Positions 20,301 to 30,136 of a DNA stretch of 64,000 nt are shown here, piece after piece. The position numbers and the translations under genes were made by a program. Below the pieces are notes generated by a model. That model saw only the letters and a program-made list of their open reading frames with translations, did no database searches and had not been told where the DNA came from. Position 1 is the stretch's first letter, and each line of letters begins with the position of its first letter. Source of the stretch: Symbiodinium natans (taxonomy: Eukaryota; Sar; Dinophyceae; Suessiales; Symbiodiniaceae); NCBI GenBank assembly GCA_905221605.1, contig CAJNDS010000198.1:2501-66500 (forward strand). The letters run 5' to 3'.

Positions 20301-20322
20301 CTTGAGCCAAAATGGCTGCCGG
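20301..20322 (-). other. Dinoflagellate spliced-leader relic
   Basis: The minus strand reads AGCCATTTTGGCTCAAG, identical to the last 17 bases of the 22-base dinoflagellate spliced leader. The bases just upstream (CGGC instead of CCGT) are partly mutated. The leader is followed directly by CCGTTGACG rather than by the GT donor of a spliced-leader RNA gene, so this is the 5' end of a trans-spliced RNA copied back into DNA. Confidence 0.85.
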
Positions 20323-20700
20323 AGTTTCGGGTCTAGGGTTTCGACTCTCGCACTCACTGAAGCAGGCGAGGATTCTGTTTAGGGTTTAGGGTTCAGGGTG
20401 CCTCTTGCAAAGGGTTTAGTTGTGGGGCTGCCGGGTGTCAAAACTGCTCGAGCCCAAGCCCCTGCACGCAATCCTTTTCGAGGTCCCAACCCAAGATGTG
20501 GGGACCAAAACCCTAAACCCTAAACCCTAAACCCTACACCCAGGAAGCAGCTTGGCTGCCAAAGCCACAGGTGTGGGCGTCAACGTAGCTGCATCGGAGT
20601 TTGGGACTCGAGCGGATGTGAACTGACGCCCTTTGTGTCCTAACCCAGACCGCTTACCCAAGCCTCCTAGGAATGGAACTCCACACCCTAAAACCTAAAA
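20323..20700. other. Spacer with telomere-like fragments
   Basis: G-strand fragments at 20330-20342 and 20379-20400, and a C-strand array at 20509-20540. The spacer CGACTCTCGCACTCACTGAAGCAGGCGAGG (20341-20370) belongs to the family seen at 7190 and 53530. Confidence 0.6.
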
Positions 20701-20832
20701 CCCGAGAGAGAGAAAGAGAGAGACAGAGGGGAAGAGAAAGGGAGAGAGAGAGACCGACTGGCCGCGTGAAAGACAGAGAGAGAGAGAGCGACTGTGAGAG
20801 AGAGAGAGAGAGAGCGAGAGAGCGAAAGAGAC
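20701..20832 (+). repeat. (GA)n-rich microsatellite
   Basis: GAGAGA tracts interrupted by short unique bases. Open frames across it are low complexity. Confidence 0.95.
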
Positions 20833-20874
20833 TTGAAGCCACGAGACCGAAAGAGTGTCGAAACCTCCGGTGCT

Positions 20875-20944
20875 TGTGCTGACCTCCAGGACCCTAAACC
20901 CTAAACCCTAAACCCTAAACCCTAAATGTGCTGACCTCCAGGAC
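20875..20944 (-). repeat. Telomeric-repeat insertion with 18-bp target duplication
   Basis: TGTGCTGACCTCCAGGAC occurs identically at 20875-20892 and 20927-20944. The 34 bp between (20893-20926) are (CCCTAAA) repeats and nothing else. This is the signature of repeats inserted at a staggered break. Confidence 0.9.
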
Positions 20945-21475
20945 ATCCACCTCCATCTCTGGCGAGGGTGCCTGGCTCTGTTTAGGCTCTATTCAGGCAC
21001 ATGGCAAAGGGGCTGGCGCGTCATCTTTCGCCTGGACTAGTTTAGGGTTTAGGGTTTGAGGTTTGGCGTTTAGGGTTTAGGGTTTGGGGTTTAAGGCTTA
21101 GTAGCAAGCCAGCCCCTTTGTAGCCAAGCCAGCCCCTTTGTAGAAAGACCTTGCTGCTAAACAGAAACTTCTGCAGAGGCGATTCTGGGGCGGTGTGAAG
21201 ATTTGAAGTCCGCGCATCAATCGCACTGCAAGGAACAAGCTTCAGGCGGTGTGTGGTTTTGGGATTTAGGGTAGGGCTTGTCGGGATTGCGGGGCTCATG
21301 GGGTCAGGCGAGCGTTGTTTTAGTAATTCAGGGTGGGTGAGGAAATCCTCATTTAGGGCTTATAGGCTGCGCTTTAGGGGGCGGGCTTCTATCGGTTTCG
21401 GGTTTTGCGTTTCGGGTGTCGAGTTTAGGGTTTAGGGTTCAGGGTTTAGGGTTTAGGGTTTAGGGTTCAGGGCTA
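20945..21475. other. Spacer with telomere-like blocks
   Basis: G-strand blocks at 21039-21098 (TTTGAGG and TTTGGCG variants) and 21423-21471. AGCCAGCCCCTTTGTAG is tandemly duplicated at 21107-21142. Nothing coding recognised. Confidence 0.6.
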
Positions 21476-23152
21476 TCACACTCGCTTGCCGAGCCTGGAC
21501 GCTTGGCTCGACGATGCCTGTGCTGGTTTGAACAGCGCAAGGCGTGTCAAGTCGGTGCTTTGTCTATGACCTGCTTAATAAGCCCCAAAAAAATATGAAT
21601 AAAAACACAAATCTTCCTTAAGGGCAATAAAGGGATGATGATGTTTTTCTTTTGGGGTTCTTAAGCTAATAGTAGTTGTTCTGGAAGACGAAATGTGTTC
21701 TGACATGTGAGGGCAGTTATAGATCAACCCCACATTCAGTGCCAGGAGCCCGCCATAGGGCATGTTCTAGCCGCTGGGCTTCTTGCACCCACGGAAGCTG
21801 TTGCGCACCCCCAACACGCAGCCCGGAGTTTTCCCGCCAAGAAGGCCCCCGAGGCTGGAGGGATTTAACCCTTGAGCCTCCCCCATCTGCTGTTGTAAGG
21901 GGAACGGGTGGGGGGCGGGGGGCCTCGACCCTTTCGGGCACCTTGTTTGCGGGCGTTTGGCTGCCAGACGCTCAAACCTCGTCCCCCACAACCCCGAACC
22001 CTGTCAAGGCCCACACCTTCATCGGGTTCGAGCGGCGGTGGAACCACCTCCTGCACGAAGCTTCGAGCAATTCCGGGTGCAGTTTCGCATAGCCGTAGGC
22101 CCGATTGTGTGGACCCTCGGGCACTCGAAGCCATGCTCTATTATTTTTTGGACTTTCTTTCCCCCTAAACCTCCTAAGCCCCCAAACCCCGTAAACCCCC
22201 CAGCCCCCGAAAACCTCCTCAGCGGACCTTCGTTTCGGAGTTGGGAGACTTGCTGGGGGTGAAATCGAGGGCCAGGCTCTAAAGCTTGGGCACTTTGGGA
22301 TGAAATGCCACATAGGGCCACCTCCAGGTGTCTTTCGGCAGCATGAGGTGTGCAAAGTCAGAGAATGTGAGCCTTGAATATGTACGGCTACTCTTGGGCT
22401 GGGCAAGTTCAAGATGCCCCCATATGCCGTGCACTCAAGGTAAGGATTTCGAGCTGAGTGTTTCGGGTCTCCCTCCCCACGACACAGCGACCCTGAGCCC
22501 GGTGTCTGCATCAGGGTCCTCAGATCTGCCTCGGCGCAGTGTCAGACAGCCGAAAAACCGTGAGCCAGCTACTGCCATAAGGATTGAGAGCACCCTCTTG
22601 AACTGCCCCAAGAGCTACACGCATCACGGTCGAGATGACAGAAATGCGGGGGGGATGAAGGCTTCAAGCGCGTGAGCCTGCGAACTCCCGCATGTACCCT
22701 ACAATCCATGACCTCTGTCTCCGCAGGCATGATTCTCACCGGGTCTTGAATTTGTCTGAAGCATGCTGCCAGTTCTTAAAACCGGAATTAGGGCTCCCAG
22801 GTTCAGACTCTCATCAATTCTGCAATCAGCCCCTTTTTGAAGAGGAGCCCATAAAAAATCGAATGAGGTGATTCCCTAATGTTCCCCCTAATACTGTGAT
22901 TCCCCGATGTTTCCCCATATACGAGCCGTCCGGAATAGGGATTTTCGTACCCTCTAGGATAATCCTTATGAAGAACTGTAGTCTAAGGGGGATCATCCCA
23001 ATAACTCATTCCCCCATTTCCTACAAGTAGCAAGAATCAGCAACCCCCCTCTCGGAAACACTCTTGCAGCACGGATCGCTGAAGCTGGGCTGGTGGTCCT
23101 CACCGTGGCAGGCTCGACCTTACAGCTGCCAGCGCGAAACAAAAATGCAGGT
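21476..23152. other. Unassigned 1.7-kb spacer
   Basis: Several overlapping frames on both strands (largest 179 codons minus, 21972-22511; 138 codons plus, 21676-22092). The overlap on both strands and lack of motifs argue against a gene. It also holds a family B copy (22905-23003). Confidence 0.35.
22905..23003 (+). mobile_element. MITE-like element, family B
   Basis: Left arm GATGTTTCCCCATATACGAG; right part AATCCTTATGAAGAACTGTAGTCTAAGGGGG then ATCATCCCAA. Moderately diverged. Confidence 0.65.
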
Positions 23153-23290
23153 AGAGAGAGAGAGAGAGGGAGAGAGAAAGAGATTGGGTTTAGGGTTTAG
23201 GGTTTAGGGTTTAGGGTTTAGGGTTTAGGGTTTAGGGTTTAGGGTTTAGGGTTTAGGGTTTAGGGTTTAGGGTTTAAGGTTTAGTGTTTA
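23153..23290 (+). repeat. (GA)n tract then telomere-like array
   Basis: GAGAGA at 23154-23183, then about 14 TTTAGGG units at 23186-23288. Confidence 0.95.
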
Positions 23291-23726
23291 CTTAATTATT
23301 CCCCAGCCTGGGTGTGGGGTTGTTAGGTTTTAAACTCAACTCTTCTCGTCGCCCGGTCTACTCGCCCACCACCCACCCGTCCCGCCAGAGTAGTCCCTGG
23401 AGTGCCCAATCTCAGCGTACACCCAGAGTGTCCCTGGAGTGCCCAACCAACCCCAGTCCCCGGAGTGCCCAACCCCGGAGTCTGCAGGGTGGGGATGTTC
23501 GAAGTAAAATGGTGCATAGTTGCTTAATACTTAGAATGAATAAAAATAATTCATAGTTGTGTAATGATACTTAGACATAACATCGATCATGTCCTATTCT
23601 CACGGGCATTCGGAGTCGTTCAGGTGTGGAGCTTGGGGCTTGGGGTGTGCCAAAGCACAAGAGCCGCTCCTTCACCTGACAAAGCTTAACCAGAAGCTGA
23701 CGGACCTAAACCCACTTGGGGGGGCG
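23291..23726. other. Spacer, nothing recognised
   Basis: Contains three copies of CCCTGGAGTGCCCAA-type repeats (23395-23480) and an AT-rich duplicated stretch ATTCATAGTTGTGTAATGATACTTAGA-like (23513-23578). Confidence 0.5.
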
Positions 23727-23830
23727 TCCGAAATTCGGGCTACCCTTTTGGGGGGGGGGGGGGGTCCTTCTTTATAAGGGAATCCTACTATTCGGGTGGC
23801 CTAGGGGTCCCTCATTCTCGCAAACTTCCA
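23727..23830. mobile_element. MITE-like element, family E
   Basis: CCGAAATTCGGGCTACCCTTTT, a G15 tract, then TATAAGGGAATCCTACTATTCGGG. It matches the element at 60984-61050 and the fragment at 13834. The homopolymer sits where the other copies have a short G run. Confidence 0.65.
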
Positions 23831-24860
23831 ATTTGGCACTAGCGGCTCTTGCGGCTCTTCCTGTCCTTTGAAGATCGCCTCCTTGGCGCCTCCTGTTTCC
23901 GTTGGCAAGGGATGGGGGCCTCCGTTCTTGCCCAAGCCCGTACACTAGTCAGGGCTCAGCCCTACGTCCCTAAGGACAGGCAGAAGCTCAATTCCTGAAT
24001 ATGATCCTCTTTAACCCAAGAAGGGAAAGAGATGAAATGTCCCCCAAGAAACCTACCGAGTCAAAGCACCACTTCCCAAACACGCGATTTCCCTGAGCCC
24101 GGCATGGCGTCCTCCTCTATGGGCTCCATGCTTCCGCTGCTCAGCGGTCCAATAGCCTGCCCAGGGGAGGGGGGAGGGGGGTGAGAGGGGAGGGTTTAGG
24201 GTTTAGGGTTTAGGGTTTAGGGCTGGGTTGAGAGGCAGTAGGGTTGAGGTTTCGGTGTTGGGGCGATAGGAGGAAGACATCCAGCACCGTGCTTGTGGTC
24301 CGGCTTGCGTCTTCGGACACGCTTCAGATCCGCTCTCCAGGGACACAGTTATTGTCATGGGCGCTCAGGAACTCAGCCTGGAAGTTTCCCTTTTGCAACT
24401 GGACTGCGGACAACTGCCAGGAAAGGATACGACCCCCACTGCAAGTTTCCCTAACCCTAAACCCTTCGCGGGACCCTACGGCGCATAACATCCTGCGACC
24501 CTCCGCAATGTTCGAGGCTGCGGCCGCTCGTGGTGAGCGTTCCCGCTGTTGGCGGGGTGGCTCTGCGCGCGCTTGCCTCAGGTGCAGTCGGGAATCACAC
24601 GGGAGACCCGAAAGCAGAAAGCCGAAATCCGAAACCCGAACCGTTCAAGTGTAGTGGAAGTCTTCTTAGCTTTCTAATACGAGGCGTTGGCCAGCTGCCG
24701 GAATGCTTGATGAAGGTTCATTGCTGATCGGGCCTGAAAGCAACTCAACATTGCGTTCTTCAGGGTGCGCACAAGAGAATGAAACATCTTGGGGGGCCTC
24801 AGGCCATAAACCCTAAACCATTTTTCCTAAAACCCTAAACCCTAAACCCTAATCCCTAGA
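23831..24860. other. Spacer, nothing recognised
   Basis: Small telomere-like blocks at 24190-24223 (G-strand) and 24800-24860 (C-strand). A 136-codon plus frame (24244-24654) is not recognised. Confidence 0.4.
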
Positions 24861-25874
24861 CCAAAAGGAACCACGAAACCACAATTGCGGACTTCGCGGC
24901 TGCGCTTCTTGTGCTTCCGTGGGCTCCAGCGGAATGCGCGGACTCTTGGAGGCATCCCCATGTCGCCTCGGCATCGGGGCAGCTTCGGAACCAAAATGTT
25001 TGGCGGAGGGCCCCTGAAATTCGCCCGGGTTTAGGGTTTCGGGTTTCGGGTTTGGGGTTTAGGGTTTAGGGTTTAGGGTTTATTTAGGGTTTTCCCACAC
25101 GTTTCGCAAGCGTTTACGGGGAAAGGTCAGAAACACACTAAGCCCAACCAACCAAAGAGACCCTTCGACCCCACCCCCATTGCCCACCTGCCTGTCATGG
25201 CGTGCTCGAGGGAAGCTAGCGTTACAGGGGGTAGGGATTGCGCAGGCTGGCTGCTGAGACCCCTGGCGTGGCCCGCGCAGGGAGTGTGAAATTTTCAGAA
25301 CCGTCGGTCACCAGTCCCGCTTGGTGATTGAAAGCACTGCACAGCAGATACGAGCTACGGGCTCATACCCCGTGACAGGACTTGCGGGGATCTACCGGCA
25401 TTACGTCTCAGCCAAAGGTACTAGGGTTTAGGGTTTAGGGTTTAGGGCTTAGGGTTTAGGGTTTAAGGTTTAGGGTTTAAGGTTTAGGGTTTAGGGTTAC
25501 CTTGAGAACCAAGAATCTCGGTGTGCTGCTAGAAAGCTTCTGCGAGTTTGCAGGCGTGATGCCTTCTCTAGCTGCCTGTTGGGGTGATGGCCTTACCACG
25601 CTTTCGGATTGGAGGTCGCTGCCGGCAGCGCTGTGTCTCGAAATTAAAGGGCTCGAGGTCTGGAGGGCTTAGGGTTTTGGGTTTTGGGTTTCGGGGAAAA
25701 GGGATGCAATTTGATACGAAGTGATCTGAGATGGTCTGAGATGGTCTGATGTGGCATGACGTGGCATGATGTGGCGTGGTATGGCATTGACATGGGGGGT
25801 GTGGAGCTTATATGCTGCATGGGTCCGTGGACACCAAAGCCAAAGCCGGTTTCCAACCTCTGGCATCCTCTCAA
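24861..25874. other. Spacer with two telomere-like arrays
   Basis: G-strand arrays at 25027-25095 and 25423-25499. A short direct repeat of GATGTGGCAT/GATGGTCTGA units lies at 25722-25790. No gene recognised. Confidence 0.55.
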
Positions 25875-25984
25875 CCCAAAGAGCCCAATATTGCCTACTT
25901 AAGGAATATACCTTAAATCAGATTGAGGATCCCTAATATGATCTAAGCACTACTCCTTAGTTAAGCCATATTGGGCTCTTTGGG
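25875..25984. mobile_element. Palindromic MITE-like element, family A
   Basis: CCCAAAGAGCCCAATATTGC to CATATTGGGCTCTTTGGG, centred on GAGGATCCCT. Confidence 0.9.
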
Positions 25985-27030
25985 AAGAAAGGGCTTCTCG
26001 GGCGCCCAGCTCAACCATGGACTGGAACGTCGAGTTGGCCGCGAGGGTGCGTGCGCACTCGAGGGCCTCAGATTCGCTCGGGGCGCGGCTCGGCTCTGCT
26101 CGGCTTTCTTCTGCAGGGCCAAGCAGCGTTCAGGGTGCCAAAGTAGACTTTTAACCCTTAACCCTAATCAGCCCTAAAGGTTTTCGGGAGCCGCGCTTGC
26201 ACCGCAAGTCAAAGCCCTCTTTGCGTCTCCTGAATCCTTTACCTCAGGCCCATGGCTTCTCCCTCTGGGTCTTTGTCCGCGCTGAAACCGAGCTGTAGAC
26301 CCAAAACTCCGGTCTAGGCCGAAGCCGACAGAATCCCACGCCAAACGGGATCGTAGCCCTGCAGCCCTAAACCCCGAAAGAGCCGCCCGACATATCCCCC
26401 AAACCCTTCTCACTAAGAAGAGGCCCGGCTCAGCCGCGGACCCTCTTGAACTGGAGACGCTGTTCGGGGACGCAGATGGCTGCATGGTGTGCCTCCTGCA
26501 GCCGGAGATTGAAACCCCAAAACTGTGCCCCTTAAGAACCCCCAAAAAAACACTCTCTTCCTTCTCTTCCTTATGAGGGCAATATCCGTTGTCATTCTGC
26601 CAGATAGAACGACCTCGATGCAGTTACAAGCAAAGGGGGTAGCCGCAGTTGCAAGAGCACACGCGCACACCATCATCAACAGCGCAAACCATCGTCCCAG
26701 TAAATGTGACGCCCTTTGCTTTTACACCTCGCTGCACCAGGTCACAGAATGAGTGCCTCCATTTGCCCGCACAAGGAAGCACAAATAGTAGTTAAGAAAC
26801 AGAGTCGAACACCAAGAAGCCCCCAGAGCCTTTCGGCCCGAAGCCCCAGATAGTTGAGGGTTCAGGGTTGCGGGTTTAGGGTTGAGGGCTCAGGGTTGAG
26901 GGCTTTCGGTTTAGGCTGAGAGCTCAGGGTTCAGGCTTGAGGGTTGGGGGCCTTTACTGCGTGGGGTAAGGCAACACGACCGAACATCCCAGCGCAGGGT
27001 GAGACGATGGAGGGTGGAGGCAGGCTTGAC
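25985..27030. other. Spacer, nothing recognised
   Basis: Degenerate telomere-like sequence (GGGTTGAGGGCTCAGGGTT) at 26862-26945. Frames up to 123 codons on the minus strand (26174-26545) are not recognised. Confidence 0.4.
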
Positions 27031-27035
27031 TCATC

Positions 27036-27145
27036 AGGGCTTTACAAAATCCAAAAAGTTGGAACATCCTTATCCCCAAACTAAAGGGAATCCCAGCTCT
27101 AATCATCCTTAAACCATGTTCCAACTTTCTGGAGTTTACTGTATA
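27036..27145. mobile_element. Inverted-repeat element, family F
   Basis: Arms AAAATCCAAAAAGTTGGAACAT (27046-27067) and ATGTTCCAACTTTCTGGAGTTT (27116-27137) are largely complementary. A half copy, GATGTTCCAACTTTTTGGAGCTTACTGTAAAGCCC, lies at 62098-62131. It sits about 100 bp beyond the 3' end of the gene that follows. Confidence 0.7.
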
Positions 27146-27248
27146 GGTCTTAGACCTTAACCAGGAGTTTGGGGCAATGAGGGCTTGTAGGCTTTCGATT
27201 TCAGGGGTTGCCTCCACAAAAACAAAAGAACAGCTGTGCCTCATTTCT

Positions 27249-28987
27249 TCATGTCTGATGGCCAATGAAGGCTTTGAGGACAACACCGAGGCGCCATGAC
27301 AAGATTTTGTAGACCAACATACCGCCGCAAAAAGCTGCAGCACGTTCCAGTGGAGAAAGCAGATCAAGGGATTGAAGGGTGACAAAGCACCCCATCGTGC
27401 ACACGATCGGAATGCTGGCTGAAAGTACTGCTAGCAAGTTTTTCATGACCTCGAGGTACTGGTTGCTCGGCCTCGCCCGCGCAACCTTGCAAACGTCAAG
27501 GAGCCAGTCCTTCAACGTAGGCATGCCCACGAGCCAGATGCATAAACCCTGGAGCAGGAAGGCCAATGCATCCGGGGATTCGAGCTGTCCTGCAACCGAC
27601 CACTGGACGGCAGCCCCATCCATGGAAAGCCACATGATGGGGGCAAATACTGCAATGGTAGACTTTGTGGTCAAAACTCGCTCGAGGTCACGTGTCAAAA
27701 CCGCCAGAACCTCTGCCCGTATGGTGTTCTCAAAGGATTCGAGGTCACCGAACCACGTCATCACACATTCCTTCAAAATTATGCGGTCGCATAGCACAGG
27801 TTCGCCAGACAGTGTGACGTGGTTCCTGGCACAGCAGGCACACTCAGCAGTATCGAATGAGATCAGCAGCAATTGCTGCCTCATAGTGTCTAACTCTCGA
27901 AAATACTTGCGCAAATGGCTCACTAGTGTGAAGCCAACGACCATTGCTGCAACCAGGGAGATAGGACCAGGGTTGAGAATCATGAGCTCTCTTTGTAGAG
28001 GCACCATTGCGAGGGTAATCGTGCCAGCGCTGGTGCACAAGAAGACTCCAAAGCAAACTGGCCCCAGCAGGGTGGGTGTGATGATCCGCTTCGCTTCCTT
28101 GCCCTGCTCCCTGCTTCGCAAGAAGGCTGCAAGCTCGAACAAACACCACAACCTTCAAGTGTCCAGATTGAAAGAGTCAGCGCGACTAAAACGTTCGTAG
28201 TAGGTAGGTAATTTAGGTGTGTCTACTCTGCTGTCCCAGTCCAAAGGGCACTTGTAAGGTTTACCCGAGTTCCCCCCCCCCCCACTTTTCCCCTAAACCC
28301 TAAACCCTAAACCCTAAATCCTAAACCCTAAACCGTTCCCACTCTTTGCCTTCGGGTCCAAGTTGGGTCCCAAAGAATGAGCATCGAGTCCGACCTTCGC
28401 AGCAGCCCTGCCAGACTAACGATGGCTTGACTTTTCAAACGCCTGTCTTCACTGATGCAGATTCGATCGAAGAAGATACGAGTCTGAGACCTCCAAAAGA
28501 TCATCACCAGCGAAGTGATCAGAAAGCCAGACCACACAGACCAGATCGAGCTATAAGGCCTATTGCGAAATAAGCCCTCGTCCCCACGGATGAATTCCGG
28601 GAGAACCTGGAAAGAGAACAGGAACATCATCGCAACAGCAACGAGTGTGCCCGAAATTATAGCTGGCGGGCCGTTGTACATGGCGAGAAGCGTCAAGACC
28701 TTTCTCCAGCACTGTCCATGCCAGGAATGGCTCCAGAAGGTTTGTATCCAGTCGCTTCTCTGACTTTTTGAATAAAGGTCAGCGCCGGGTGCACCGCGCC
28801 AAGCCCGAAAAGAGTTCTCGAAGGCCTGAAACACAAACGTCACCCTCAAAATCTCTGAGTTTGCGAGATCCATGCTTGCAACCTGTTGGGAAATGTAGGC
28901 CAGTGCTTCGGTTCGATCCTGGCAGGGGTTGCCAACCACAACAGCCCTCTCGCCAGGAACCGGACTCTGTAGGCCGTCGCCTTGCAT
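27249..28987 (-). CDS. Multi-pass membrane protein with TIR-like sequence features, two exons
   Basis: Exon 1 is 28987-28350, the intron 28349-28153 (GC donor, AG acceptor), exon 2 28152-27249; together 513 residues ending at a TGA. The exon junction follows AAG|G on both sides, typical of dinoflagellate introns, and joins WDPTWTRR to LWCLFELAAF. The ATG at 28987 has an in-frame TGA just upstream. Residues 83-96 (TFWSHSWHGQCWRK), 171-179 (IFFDRICIS) and 199-223 (SDSMLILW, WCLFEL) follow the order of conserved stretches in TIR-type folds, but two membrane segments (about 109-130 and 147-165) interrupt them. More membrane segments lie near 244-265, 276-292, 408-423 and 450-471. A CACCARN cysteine cluster is at about 317-323. 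I know similar proteins from dinoflagellate genomes, function unknown; the TIR comparison is my inference. Confidence 0.85.
28153..28349 (-). other. GC-AG intron containing telomere-like repeats
   Basis: 197 bp, with donor GCAAAG and acceptor TTGAAG. About six (TTTAGGG)-type units lie at 28289-28334 immediately after the donor region, in the sense of transcription, followed by a C-run complement (28267-28277). Removing it gives one continuous reading frame. Confidence 0.85.
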
Positions 28988-29033
28988 TTTTTGCTGTCAC
29001 TTTGAGGCGGGCCCTCCACGTGAAACATTAAGA

Positions 29034-29054
29034 AACTGAGCCAAAGGACTACAG
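29034..29054 (-). promoter_or_regulatory. Possible degenerate spliced-leader relic upstream of the membrane-protein gene
   Basis: The minus strand reads CTGTAGTCCTTTGGCTCAG, about 16 of 21 positions like the dinoflagellate leader if two gaps are allowed. It lies about 47 bp upstream of the start codon in the right orientation. Chance cannot be excluded. Confidence 0.3.
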
Positions 29055-29627
29055 TACTATAGGCATACATCATGTAGCAACGGAGTCATGGACCAACAAT
29101 CATGGAACATCAGGATGTCTAGCTACCTACCTCGGAAACAACAGCCCTTTAGTCAGCGCCCTTGCTTGCAACTAAGTCCAGCTGCACGTGCTTGAGAGCC
29201 TAGGCGGCTTACAGTGTAGCCTTCGCCGGCCATACAGTAGCCTCACAAACATGTTGCTACCCTTTACCGGACACACCTGATATCGACCCCGACGCTAATT
29301 ATACGCTCCACGTCTTGAGGGGTGGGGGCCCTAAGGCCCTAAGCCCATAATAAACCTACACTAAGAAGGGCCCAGAAACGTGTCAGTCGCTCCCCAGATG
29401 CTGGCACGCCAAGTATTTGTGCTTATTTTTCTACACTCAAAGAGATTTTGCAGGTTCTTGGCTTGCTTGAGGTTCGGAGGTCGTTCTGACAGGCTCGTTT
29501 TGGCACCCGTGAAGCAAAGCAAGTGGCCCTCGTCTGCAAAACTTTGTCGAGACACTTCATTAAGAACCGCAACAACACATCAAAATCGACTAAATATGCC
29601 AGACACCCCAAAGTACACCCTGGCACC
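29055..29627. other. Spacer, nothing recognised
   Basis: No telomere-like arrays. Short frames on both strands without motifs. Confidence 0.4.
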
Positions 29628-29855
29628 GTGGAGGTTCATGGGCAGTTACAAGCAGGGCCTCAATAGGGTTGAAAGTCTAGTTACCATACTTATAGCCCCA
29701 CATATAACTACCCATATAAGGATATAAGGATGCTAAATAGGGTTAGTAGTATAGTTACCATACTTCTAACTTTACTTATAACCACCCATATCAGGACCCT
29801 ACTTAGGGTTATAAGTATAGATACCATACTTATATCCCTACTCACAACTACTAGC
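29628..29855. mobile_element. Family D hairpin elements, two overlapping units
   Basis: GGAGGTTCATGGGCAGTTAC at the left. GTTACCATACTTATAG, GTTACCATACTTCTAAC and GATACCATACTTATAT repeat three times with complementary GGGTTATAAGTAT. It looks like a tandem or nested pair of family D units. Confidence 0.65.
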
Positions 29856-29904
29856 AATTCAGACCCCCCCCCCCCAAAAAAAAAAAAATAATAAACTAAA
29901 AACA

Positions 29905-29935
<31 letters not shown>

Positions 29936-30136
29936 CTTCCTTATAAGGGTAATACAAGGATAATTATATCTGATCTTTTAGGGGGTTCTTAAGCACCCTG
30001 AACCCTAAACCCTAAACCGGTGAGTCTCCAAGCAGACCCTGCACACACGGTCTCCTCCACCATCTCGCCCAAGAGCTTCAAGAATTTTATCTGCCTCAGT
30101 GGGCCCATCGGGTGTGCGCCTACACGTGTGCATGGT
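29856..30136. other. Homopolymer and (AT)n tracts with spacer
   Basis: A C11 then A14 run at 29866-29890 and an AT dinucleotide run at 29906-29930, followed by unique sequence. Confidence 0.8.

Larger units (their letters stand above)
15286..20322 (-). other. Endogenous copy of an alphavirus-like (+)RNA virus genome, decayed
   Basis: A roughly 5-kb minus-strand unit with higher GC than its surroundings and no internal telomere-like arrays. In order from its 5' end: spliced-leader relic (20301-20322), an unassigned coding remnant, a superfamily-1 helicase remnant (about 19590-18800), a linker, an inserted 1-kb element (16883-17892), an RNA-dependent RNA polymerase remnant (about 16860-16080), a 3' region, and GGCAAAAAAA (15286-15295). 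Reading frames are broken many times, so no intact protein is encoded. Helicase-then-polymerase order with these motif types is established for the alphavirus-like supergroup (Alsuviricetes). The closest family and original host cannot be named from the sequence. A processed, non-retroviral origin is inferred from the leader and A-tail. Confidence 0.8.

Noticed and set aside
15286-20322. Retrotransposon as the source of the polymerase-like sequence
   Set aside because: The GDD motif with a preceding TSGEPLTLAGNT-type motif B and an upstream superfamily-1 helicase are RNA-virus replicase features; no integrase, RNase H, aspartic protease or YXDD motif was seen.
21676-22511. Overlapping frames up to 179 codons on both strands
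   Set aside because: Both strands are open over the same bases, GC-rich composition explains it, and no motif is visible.
25320-25400. tRNA-like anticodon arm (ACGGGCTCATACCCCGT)
   Set aside because: The stem and CAT-containing loop fit, but no acceptor stem or T-arm with GGTTC could be found at the right distance.
28905-28935. GGTTCGATCC, resembling a tRNA T-loop
   Set aside because: It lies inside exon 1 of the membrane-protein gene and has no other tRNA parts.
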